DNA of 64,000 bases from Bacillota bacterium (GTDB lineage Bacteria; Bacillota; Clostridia; Christensenellales; JAEXRW01): positions 1-64,000 of the forward strand of contig JAEXRW010000014.1 of assembly GCA_023454175.1 (NCBI GenBank). Reading direction: 5' to 3'. The notes below the pieces were generated by a model, which worked only from the letters and a program-made list of their open reading frames with translations, did not search any database and had not been told where the DNA came from. Position 1 is the first letter of the stretch. Each line of letters begins with the position of its first letter. Shown piece after piece: positions 53,055-61,202 of the stretch. Both the position numbers and the translations under genes were made by a program.

Positions 53055-53878
53055 TGCGGTCAAGAAAATTATTTGGAACTATCGGCGTAAATATCTTTGC
53101 ATGGATACTATCCATCATATTGATTACACCACTGATTTTGATATTAATCAATTCACTCAAGACCAGCCATGCTGCGTCTGATATGAATCTAAACCTTCCG
53201 GAAAGTATACAATTTGACAATTTCCTTACCGTCATCCAGAAAGGAGATCTTGGAACAACTTTTTTAAACAGCCTGGTCTATTCGATATTCAGTGTGCTGC
53301 TTTGTACATTGACATCCTCCATGGCGGCGTATGTATTATCCAGGAATAGAAGTAAGGCCAATAGAATCATATATTTCCTGATCGTACTTGGAATAACCAT
53401 GCCGGTTAATTTTATCGCCTTAATGAAAGTAATGCAGGTACTGCAGATCGTGAATACGAAAATAGGCATCATCCTGCTGTATTCGGCACTGCAAACACCG
53501 TTTAATGTATTTTTGATGTACAGCTTCGTGGGCAAGATCCCAAAAGATATCGATGAGGCTGCCATCATAGACGGATGTTCTCCGCTAAGGCTCTTTTTTT
53601 CAATCATTTTCCCCCTATTAAAGCCGGTACTTGTCACGGTGATGGTGCTGACATTTTTAAATACATGGAATGAATATGTCATGCCGTTATATTACGCCGG
53701 AAAATCTACAAATTGGCCAATGACGCTGGCTGTTTACAAATTTTTTGGAATGTATTTCAAGGAATGGAACCTGGTCTGCGCCGATATCGTACTGACAAGC
53801 CTGCCGGTCATCATCGTATACCTCGCGGGGCAAAAATACATCGTTTCGGGCATGACGGCCGGAGCCGTGAAAGGCTAA
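53054..53878 (+). CDS. Sugar ABC permease (UgpE/MalG type)
   Basis: A 274-residue protein with six helices and the EAA loop DEAAIIDGCSPLRLFFSIIFPL. It forms the heterodimeric channel with the previous permease. The ATG overlaps the previous stop, so translation is coupled. Confidence 0.95.
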   Translation: MRSRKLFGTIGVNIFAWILSIILITPLILILINSLKTSHAASDMNLNLPESIQFDNFLTVIQKGDLGTTFLNSLVYSIFSVLLCTLTSSMAAYVLSRNRSKANRIIYFLIVLGITMPVNFIALMKVMQVLQIVNTKIGIILLYSALQTPFNVFLMYSFVGKIPKDIDEAAIIDGCSPLRLFFSIIFPLLKPVLVTVMVLTFLNTWNEYVMPLYYAGKSTNWPMTLAVYKFFGMYFKEWNLVCADIVLTSLPVIIVYLAGQKYIVSGMTAGAVKG

Positions 53879-53899
53879 GTTTATTTCGAGGTGGTGCGA

Positions 53900-54583
53900 A
53901 TGCGTCTTCTCAAGACCATGTTTTATCAATACAAGGGAGGCAAAGGCGTCACAGCACCGCCGCCTGCCAAAGGGATCAAAAGATTCCTGTTCCTTTCCCA
54001 CACGCATTTTTGGAGGCTGACCGGCCTTAACCTGCTGTTTATTCTCTTTTGCCTGCCTGCCGTTACGATACCTCCGGCCATCACAGCCATGAACAAGGTA
54101 CTCATCACACTTGCAAGAGAGGGTAATGTTTTCTTTTTCAAGGATTTCATGGACGAGTTCAAAAGCAGCTTCCTGAAAAGCTGGATCGCGTTTATCCCGT
54201 GGACAATCGTTATCGCCATTTCAATCACAGGGTACCTGAACATGAATGACGTGTATTCAAATTCCATACAGATCATACTATGGGTCACGATCTGCAGCAT
54301 ACTCTACTGTTTTTCAACCTATTGCTTTGCCATGCTACCGCTCATCGACCTTCCACTCGGCAAGATCATGAAAAATGCGGCTATCATGGTGCTGACCGAG
54401 ATCAGGCGGAACGTGTTCATCCTTCTGACAATCCCCATCTTTATCGTCAGTGCAATGTATTACCTGTTTGCGATCCCCCTTATCCTTTTTTTTGAGTTTT
54501 CATTCATCGGGCTGATCAATGTGATGATCGCAAACGAGGCTATCGAAGAACGGGTCATCAAACCAAATCTGGAAAAGAGGTAG
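53900..54583 (+). CDS. yesL: YesL family (DUF624) membrane protein
   Basis: A 227-residue protein with about five membrane helices and the DUF624 pattern (FWRLTGLNLLFILFCLPAVTIPPAITAM, then FLKSWIAFIPW). YesL proteins accompany YesMN-regulated sugar loci; their exact role is unknown. The ATG at 53900 follows GAGGTG by six bases, and two GTG codons just upstream are less suitable. It lies between the permease and ATPase genes. Confidence 0.85.
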   Translation: MRLLKTMFYQYKGGKGVTAPPPAKGIKRFLFLSHTHFWRLTGLNLLFILFCLPAVTIPPAITAMNKVLITLAREGNVFFFKDFMDEFKSSFLKSWIAFIPWTIVIAISITGYLNMNDVYSNSIQIILWVTICSILYCFSTYCFAMLPLIDLPLGKIMKNAAIMVLTEIRRNVFILLTIPIFIVSAMYYLFAIPLILFFEFSFIGLINVMIANEAIEERVIKPNLEKR

Positions 54584-54590
54584 AGACATC

Positions 54591-55709
54591 ATGGCAAGTG
54601 TGTCACTCAAAAACATCAAGAAGGTGTATGGCAAGGATGTCGTTGCGGTACAGGATTTCAACCTTGACATAGATGACAAAGAATTTGTGGTATTCGTAGG
54701 GCCGTCGGGCTGCGGGAAATCCACAACGCTGCGGATGATCGCCGGACTGGAGGAGATCTCCGAGGGGGAGCTGTTCATTGACGATAATAAAGTGAACAAC
54801 GTAATGCCCAAGGACCGGGACATCGCAATGGTTTTCCAGAATTACGCGCTTTATCCGCACATGACGGTCTTTGAGAACATGGCTTTTGCTTTAAAGCTCA
54901 GAAAAGTGCCCAGAGCAGAAATCAAGCGGAGGGTACATGAGGCGGCGGAAATCCTGAAAATCACAGATTATCTTCAACGGAAACCCAAGGCACTTTCGGG
55001 CGGACAGCGGCAGCGGGTGGCCATCGGCAGGGCCATCGTCCGCCACCCGAAGGTATTCCTGATGGACGAGCCGCTTTCGAACCTGGACGCAAAACTCAGA
55101 AACCAAATGCGCACCGAACTGGTACTGATGCGCAAACGCATCGATACGACCTTCGTCTATGTAACGCATGACCAGACGGAAGCAATGACTCTGGGAGACC
55201 GGATCGTGGTCATGAAGGATGGGTTCATCCAGCAGATCGGAACGCCCCGAGAGGTATTTGAGCATCCGAACAACCTGTTTGTAGCCGGGTTTATCGGCAC
55301 GCCCCAGATGAACTTTTTTGACGCAACCCTACGCTGCTCAAAGGACGGGTATACCATCGAATTCTGCGGCAACGAAATCGTACTTCCAGTATCCAAACAG
55401 CTGATCCTGAAGGGCAAAGGCGTGACAGAGAAGGAGATCGTGATCGGTATCCGTCCGGAGGATATCTTCATCGCAGGGCCGGAAAGGCAGGCAGATTGCC
55501 GGGCGGCTGTAGTGATGAGCGAAATGATGGGAAGCGAAATGTTTGTGCATGCGAGCATCGGCCCCTATACAACAGTGGTCCGAATGGCCTCATCCATGGA
55601 TGAGAATTCGAAATATGACTATGTATATAAAAACACGGAACTGGACCTCGTGATCAATAAAGAGCGGATACACCTGTTTAACAAAGAGACGGAATGCACG
55701 CTGCTCTAA
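54591..55709 (+). CDS. Sugar ABC transporter ATPase (MsmX/UgpC type)
   Basis: A 372-residue ATPase with Walker A GPSGCGKSTT, signature LSGGQRQRVAIGRAI, Walker B VFLMDEPLSNLDAKLR and H-loop VTHDQ. A C-terminal OB-like regulatory region (GIRPEDIFI) follows, as in MalK/MsmX. It energises the preceding permeases; in Firmicutes such ATPases can serve several sugar importers. It follows yesL by seven bases. Confidence 0.96.
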   Translation: MASVSLKNIKKVYGKDVVAVQDFNLDIDDKEFVVFVGPSGCGKSTTLRMIAGLEEISEGELFIDDNKVNNVMPKDRDIAMVFQNYALYPHMTVFENMAFALKLRKVPRAEIKRRVHEAAEILKITDYLQRKPKALSGGQRQRVAIGRAIVRHPKVFLMDEPLSNLDAKLRNQMRTELVLMRKRIDTTFVYVTHDQTEAMTLGDRIVVMKDGFIQQIGTPREVFEHPNNLFVAGFIGTPQMNFFDATLRCSKDGYTIEFCGNEIVLPVSKQLILKGKGVTEKEIVIGIRPEDIFIAGPERQADCRAAVVMSEMMGSEMFVHASIGPYTTVVRMASSMDENSKYDYVYKNTELDLVINKERIHLFNKETECTLL

Positions 55710-55724
55710 AGGAAGCTGACTTCA

Positions 55725-58064
55725 ATGAAATACTGCCTTGGTGAAGATACAATACGCCTTTTGAGTATCAAAAAGAATATCCTGCGGTGCGCCATCACAA
55801 GAGGCACGGCGATAAAAAACGATTCGTGGCTCATAGAGAAGGAAATACCCGGCAGCCAACATGACAGCAACGACCCGCAGGGTATCCACGCAGCGGTTGA
55901 TGAGAAGACAATCGTATTCAAACGTCAGGATGAAGAGCTGCTGCGGCTTACGAAGTACGAATTGACTGAGACCGATGTGGTCAGATATTCCACACAAGGC
56001 GAAAAACCGCGCATCGAAGCAGTCAAAACGGTGGACGGCCAGCGTACGCAGATCAGCAACCTGCACCCCCATATCGAGCGGAAAGCGTATACCGGCAGCG
56101 TCACTTTTTCCATCCCTGCGGACACGGGCATTTTTGGCCTGGGGCAGGATGAAGAGGGGGTGTACAACCGCCGGGGGACGAAATACTACCTGTACCAGCA
56201 CAATATGCGTACCCCCATGCCATTCATGATGACGGACAAGGGATTTGGCATCCTGTTTGACTGCCCTTCGCTCATGATATTTGACGATACGGGGGAGGAT
56301 GCCACCTTCACACTGGATACCGTGGACCAGATTGATTTCTATGTGATCACCGGAAACATGGATGGGATCATCTCAGGTTTCAGGTACCTCACAGGAAAGG
56401 CGGAGATGCTGCCGAAGTGGGCTTTCGGCTATATACAGTCCCGGGAGAGATATCATACGCAATGTGAGATGCTTGAAACAGCAAAAAGGTACAGGGAGGC
56501 CGGCGTGCCACTGGACTGCATCGTACAGGACTGGAAGACCTGGACAGGCAACCAATGGGGGCAGAAAACGGTGGACAAGGAAAGATACCCCGACCTGGCC
56601 GGAATGAACCGTTCACTGCATGAAATGAACGTATACAGCATGGTTTCGATCTGGCCGAACATGGCTGAAGGCTGCGCCGACCATTCGGAACTGGCGAAAG
56701 CGGGCTATCTGCTGGGCGACTATTCCACCTATGATGCATTTGACGAAAACGCAAGGGCGATGTACTGGAGACAGGCGGACAAAGAACTGTTCAAAGGCGG
56801 ATTTGACTCATGGTGGTGCGACTCCACAGAGCCCTTCACAGCGCCCGACTGGTGCGGCGAGGTACTGCTGCCCGAAGAGAAACGGTATGAACTGGTGGGG
56901 AACGAGCATAAAAAATACCTCGATCCCGCCGTGGCCAATCTTTATGCCGCGCTGCATGCAAAAGGGATATACGAAAACCAGCTCAAGCAGGACAGGGACA
57001 AAAGGGTATTCAACCTGACCCGGTCGGGATATCCCGGGATACAGAAATACGGCGCCGCACTCTGGGCCGGCGATACCTGCGCCCGGTGGGAAGAACTGAG
57101 AAGGGAGATTGCGAAAGGGCTCAACCTGTGCATGAGCGGCATCCCCTGGTGGACGGTGGATATCGGCGCCTTCTTCGTGGGCGGGACAGCGTGCTGGCGC
57201 AAATGGTGCGGCGACCCGAATGCGAAACCGGTATGGTTCTGGAACGGGGAGTATGACAGGGGGACTGCCGACCCCGCCTATTGCGAGCTGTATACGAGAT
57301 GGCTGCAATTTGGCGCATTCCTGCCGCTTTTCCGCTCCCATGGGACCGATACGCCCCGCGAGATCTGGAATTTCGGCAGACCCGGGGAGATGTTTTATGA
57401 CGCAATAGAAACATCCATCAAACTCCGCTACCGGCTGATGCCCTATATATATTCGCTGGCGGCAGATGTGGCGTTTACTGACAGCACCATGATGCGAAGC
57501 CTTCTTTTTGATTTTCCTCTGGATAAAAACGTCAAAAGCATAGACGACCAGTTCATGTTTGGGGACGCACTGATGGTATGCCCTGTCACACACCCCATGT
57601 ACTATGACCACTCGGGCGAGATCGAAAAAGAAAAAAGACGTTCATGCTACCTGCCGTCGGATGGGGACTGGTATGATTTCCGCACAGGGGAGTATTACAA
57701 AGGCGGTCAGACGGTATCCGCCGAGGCAGAGATCGATAAGATCCCCCTCTTTGTCCGGGCAGGCAGCATCCTTTTGATGCAGCAGCCCACCCAGCACGCC
57801 CTGGCAGATGCGGATGCGCTGGAAATATGGATCTACAAAGGAGCCAACGCAGTACGAACCTATTACAACGACGACGGCGTCAGCTATGATTTCAAAAAAG
57901 GAGAATACGAAATGATCCGATTCGAATGGGATGATGCTGCAGAACAGCTAGCCATTTCGGAGATGAAAAAATACCGCTCCAGGCCCATCATGATGCAAGT
58001 ACGTTACGATGACAGGCTGAAGTCCGTACTTTACGACGGCTCCAAAATGAAGGTGAGCTTCTAG
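55725..58064 (+). CDS. GH31 alpha-xylosidase-type glycosidase
   Basis: A 779-residue GH31 enzyme. An N-terminal beta domain with FGLGQDEEGVYNRRG precedes the barrel. The nucleophile Asp is in WWCDSTEP and the general acid Asp in ALWAGDT, with SIWPNMAEG between them. The DSTEP form is typical of the alpha-xylosidase branch rather than alpha-glucosidases. It has no signal peptide, so it should remove alpha-xylosyl residues from imported oligosaccharides. It follows the ATPase gene by 15 bases and is last in the operon. It is longer than the barrel alone, with C-terminal beta domains. Confidence 0.88.
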   Translation: MKYCLGEDTIRLLSIKKNILRCAITRGTAIKNDSWLIEKEIPGSQHDSNDPQGIHAAVDEKTIVFKRQDEELLRLTKYELTETDVVRYSTQGEKPRIEAVKTVDGQRTQISNLHPHIERKAYTGSVTFSIPADTGIFGLGQDEEGVYNRRGTKYYLYQHNMRTPMPFMMTDKGFGILFDCPSLMIFDDTGEDATFTLDTVDQIDFYVITGNMDGIISGFRYLTGKAEMLPKWAFGYIQSRERYHTQCEMLETAKRYREAGVPLDCIVQDWKTWTGNQWGQKTVDKERYPDLAGMNRSLHEMNVYSMVSIWPNMAEGCADHSELAKAGYLLGDYSTYDAFDENARAMYWRQADKELFKGGFDSWWCDSTEPFTAPDWCGEVLLPEEKRYELVGNEHKKYLDPAVANLYAALHAKGIYENQLKQDRDKRVFNLTRSGYPGIQKYGAALWAGDTCARWEELRREIAKGLNLCMSGIPWWTVDIGAFFVGGTACWRKWCGDPNAKPVWFWNGEYDRGTADPAYCELYTRWLQFGAFLPLFRSHGTDTPREIWNFGRPGEMFYDAIETSIKLRYRLMPYIYSLAADVAFTDSTMMRSLLFDFPLDKNVKSIDDQFMFGDALMVCPVTHPMYYDHSGEIEKEKRRSCYLPSDGDWYDFRTGEYYKGGQTVSAEAEIDKIPLFVRAGSILLMQQPTQHALADADALEIWIYKGANAVRTYYNDDGVSYDFKKGEYEMIRFEWDDAAEQLAISEMKKYRSRPIMMQVRYDDRLKSVLYDGSKMKVSF

Positions 58065-58493
58065 TATTCAAGCTGTTTTCACGGATCATCCTATTGCTAT
58101 GACTTCTTCCGCAACATACCGGATCGACTCCTCCAGAGAATGCCTCCAATCGTATGATGGAGGCCTTTCTCTTCCAAATGGAAAAAAGGGATCCGCCGCA
58201 ACTAATGGCATCAAGACTTTGAAAGAAAGCAGCGCAAGGAACCGAAAAAACCATCGATGGCGTAACACCCTTATCGGCCCGGCCCTGCAAAACGACGCGC
58301 TGTATGATATAAAGGGGAATCCCCGGGCAGCAGATTTATTGTATATATATATCTTTAGTTGATAAAAACCGGAACTACGCTTAAAATAAGATTCGAAAAG
58401 GTCTATGCTTACTTCATTCAGAATCCGAAACATATCTTCTTCGTTTTTTATGGCAAGGTTATTCTTATAAAAAACTTTGGCAAGGTTATGCTT
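58065..58493. other. 429-bp gap with a terminator and no clear gene
   Basis: It holds the terminator at 58142-58170. Minus-strand sequence near 58086-58160 reads SLEESIRYVAEEV, reminiscent of the C-terminus of sugar-nucleotide epimerases, but without a complete gene. The remainder is AT-rich and includes the SDR leader. Confidence 0.4.
58142..58170 (+). terminator. Terminator after the GH31 gene
   Basis: GCCTCCA pairs with TGGAGGC around a nine-base loop and is followed by CTTTCTCTT. A moderate terminator for the permease operon. Confidence 0.6.
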
Positions 58494-59282
58494 ATGATAG
58501 CTACAAAATTCAAAGAGAAATACGGGCAGTACGCATTGATCGCCGGAGGCTCTGACGGACTGGGCTATGCTTTTGCGGAGGCGATCGCGAAGCGGGGACT
58601 GAACCTGGTTTTAATGGCGCGTCAGGAAGACCGGCTGATAGCGGCGGCAGCCCGACTGAAAGAAACCTATAAAATCGACATCATTCCGATAGCTGCAGAT
58701 ATGGCAGATTTCGAAAATGTGAAAAAATCAGTCAGCGCTTTGAAAGTCCCGATCGGCTTGCTCGTTTACAATGCCGCATATGCTCCAATCGGTCTTTTCG
58801 AAAACACTAGCGAAGAGCAGCTGGCGATGGCCACCGCCGTAAATGTAAAGGCACCGCTGCTGCTGATAAAACTCTTATCTGTTCCGATGATAGAGAAAAA
58901 GCGGGGAGGCATTGTGTTGATGTCTTCCCTTGCCGGGACGCAAGGCACCCCGAGGCTTGCGGCGTATGCGGCAACAAAATCATTCAACGCCATTTTAGCT
59001 GAAGGGCTTTGGAAAGAATTGAAGCCGCACGGAATCGATGTGCTCGCCTGCTGTGCCGGCGCAATCCTCACACCCGGCTACCAGCAAGCGGAGAAGACCA
59101 AGCCAGCACCCGGAACGCTAAGCGCCAAGGAAGTGGCTGAACAAACCTTGAATGCCCTGGGAAGGGGCCCGGTCATCATCCCCGGAACCATCAATAAAAT
59201 CGGCCGTTTTGTACTTTCGCGGTTACTCAGCAGAAAAGCCGCAATAGAAATCATGTCGAAAAACACCGGAGGTTTGTCATGA
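58494..59282 (+). CDS. Short-chain dehydrogenase coupled to a sterol-reductase-like gene
   Basis: A 262-residue SDR with IAGGSDGLGYA (Rossmann), YNAAYA in place of NNAG, Ser in LMSSLAG and the YAATKSF catalytic Tyr/Lys. The C-terminal region (PAPGTLSAKEVAEQTLNALGRGP) matches the DltE/ketoreductase-like SDR group. AAGG lies eight bases before the ATG at 58494. The stop overlaps the next gene by four bases (ATGA), so the two proteins are co-translated and may act in one lipid pathway. Substrate unknown. Confidence 0.85.
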   Translation: MIATKFKEKYGQYALIAGGSDGLGYAFAEAIAKRGLNLVLMARQEDRLIAAAARLKETYKIDIIPIAADMADFENVKKSVSALKVPIGLLVYNAAYAPIGLFENTSEEQLAMATAVNVKAPLLLIKLLSVPMIEKKRGGIVLMSSLAGTQGTPRLAAYAATKSFNAILAEGLWKELKPHGIDVLACCAGAILTPGYQQAEKTKPAPGTLSAKEVAEQTLNALGRGPVIIPGTINKIGRFVLSRLLSRKAAIEIMSKNTGGLS

Positions 59283-60355
59283 AGCTATTTTTAGGTTTGA
59301 TCACCCCACTGGCCGCATACGGCGTCATCACGCTATTACACATCATCATCCCAACGAAAAGAATCAAGGGATATGTAAAAAATGAAATAACAGGCGAAGT
59401 AATGAATTACAGGACCAATGGAAAGTTTGTCCTTCTGACAAGTATTCTCATTTGGTTCCTGCTCGGGTATTTCAATATCGTTCCATACGTATGGCTGTAC
59501 GAAACCCGGTGGTACGGCCTGATCGGCGCGGTCGTGATCGGACTGGCATATTCTCTTTACATCGTTCTCAAACATCCGTCTACCGGCAGATCTTTCCTGG
59601 CTGATTTTTGGTATGGCAGAGTTAAGGATGCGCAGCTCAAAGACGGCCTGATCGATGCAAAGATGTGGTTTTATTTAATCGGCGCCGTCATGCTTCAATT
59701 GAACGTGCTTTCGTTTGCGGCGTACCATATCATAAATGTACAAAACATCAACTATGGCTTTCTTCTCGGATGCGCGATGCTGACGTGGTTTTGCTTTGAT
59801 TATCTGATATTTGAAAAGATCCATTTGTGGACTTATGATTTCATAGCTGAACGCGTCGGATTCAAATTGGGATTTGGCTGTCTTGCATTCTATCCATATT
59901 TCTATGCTGTCGCACTTTGGTTTACCGCTGACCTGCCCAATCCCGGCCATCCCTTATGGCTCACGATCCTCTTCGGCGCACTCTTCCTTTGCGGCTGGGT
60001 GTTTACACGCGGCGCAAATATGCAGAAATATTTCTTCAAAATCACGCCAGGCAGAAGATTCCTCTGGATAAAACCTGAAGTACTGAGCGACGGCAAACTA
60101 AACCTGCTGGCCAACGGCTTCTGGGGCGCAAGCCGCCACATCAATTATCTGGGAGAAATCATACAGGCTGTAGCAGTAGCCCTGGCTTCCGGCTACCTGG
60201 GGATCTGGATGGTGTGGCTGTACCCGGCTTACTATATCGGCCTCATGTTCAGCCGCCAGGCCGACGACGACAAAGTATGCAAGGCAAAGTACGGGGAGCT
60301 TTGGGATGAATACACCAAGAAGGTGAAATATAAGATCATTCCTTTTATATATTGA
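59279..60355 (+). CDS. ERG4/ERG24-like sterol reductase-family membrane protein
   Basis: A 358-residue multi-helix membrane protein. The C-terminal signature LLANGFWGASRHINYLGE followed by DDKVCKAKYGELWDEYTKKV and YKIIPFIY corresponds to the ERG4/ERG24 (C-14/C-24 sterol reductase) family. In that family the Arg-His-x-Asn-Tyr and Cys-x-x-Lys-Tyr-Gly-x-x-Trp motifs bind NADPH and sterol. Length is shorter than eukaryotic enzymes, with about eight helices. The preceding SDR is co-translated. Reduction of a polycyclic or isoprenoid lipid is inferred; other DUF1295-type activities are possible. Confidence 0.82.
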   Translation: MKLFLGLITPLAAYGVITLLHIIIPTKRIKGYVKNEITGEVMNYRTNGKFVLLTSILIWFLLGYFNIVPYVWLYETRWYGLIGAVVIGLAYSLYIVLKHPSTGRSFLADFWYGRVKDAQLKDGLIDAKMWFYLIGAVMLQLNVLSFAAYHIINVQNINYGFLLGCAMLTWFCFDYLIFEKIHLWTYDFIAERVGFKLGFGCLAFYPYFYAVALWFTADLPNPGHPLWLTILFGALFLCGWVFTRGANMQKYFFKITPGRRFLWIKPEVLSDGKLNLLANGFWGASRHINYLGEIIQAVAVALASGYLGIWMVWLYPAYYIGLMFSRQADDDKVCKAKYGELWDEYTKKVKYKIIPFIY

Positions 60356-61202
60356 GCTAACCATTGAAATAATGCTTGTTTTGAGTAAACGTTCCATCCA
60401 TCCTCGTCATAGCAGACACAAACGCACAACTTCCGTGCTTAAAAGCTCCCTGCAACAGGGAGCTTTTAATATACAGGCAGAATAAGAGTTGTGTGGGATC
60501 ACAATCATATGTGATATGGCGAAGGTTCAATATGATCTTATCTGTCCGCGATGGCAGAACCGGATCTCCATCATATTACGTTCACAAACCATTACCAGCC
60601 GGATACATTTCAAATCAGCGAGCAATAATGACAATAACGGCTCTTTTTCATACGTATAATACTACCTGCTAACGGTATCGGACCAAGGCATGATGCAAGT
60701 ACTGCCGCTCCTATCTTACCCGTGAAAGATTCCCCCCATGGCAATCAAGGTGTTCTTATGATGGCAGGGTCCGGGCCCGTTGCCGCCCAGTTCAAACCTA
60801 CGGAAAACCCCTGATCTGCCAATCGTCCGGAGCGAAGATACACCGGTGTCCTATCTATACTCATGAACCAATTGATATAAGCTGAATTCATGGAATATTC
60901 ATACCGGTTTTCTAAAAGAAAAATCGAATAATAACAAATCATTAAATGACGAATGTGGGAGGGTCAAGCATGAATGAAAGAGAAGGGAACAACCGATTTA
61001 TCTCAGGAACATAATCACTTGATCCGGAGACAAAGATATATTTCGGTGACGCTAATATTGCATAGGACAGCCGTAATTTCCTAAAGACAAATGAAAATAT
61101 GGAAGCATATGGGAATGCATTTGACATCACGAATAATATCGAATAATGTCATAATGTAGATATCAGACCGGATCAAGCAAGACATATGACATGGGGTGAC
61201 CT
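60356..61202. other. 847-bp region with a terminator and no supported gene
   Basis: After the terminator at 60441-60470 there is AT-rich sequence with many stops in all frames. Reading frames here are short and lack ribosome-binding sites. The leader of the GGDEF/HD-GYP gene must lie at the right end; I could not fix its promoter. Confidence 0.55.
60441..60470 (+). terminator. Rho-independent terminator after the SDR/ERG4-like operon
   Basis: AAAAGCTCCCTG pairs with CAGGGAGCTTTT around a CAA loop. A perfect 12-bp stem, T-rich on the plus strand. Confidence 0.92.

Noticed and set aside
60745..60942. Minus-strand 65-codon reading frame in the gap before the GGDEF gene
   Set aside because: No ribosome-binding site or family resemblance; the surrounding sequence is AT-rich and frames are randomly open.
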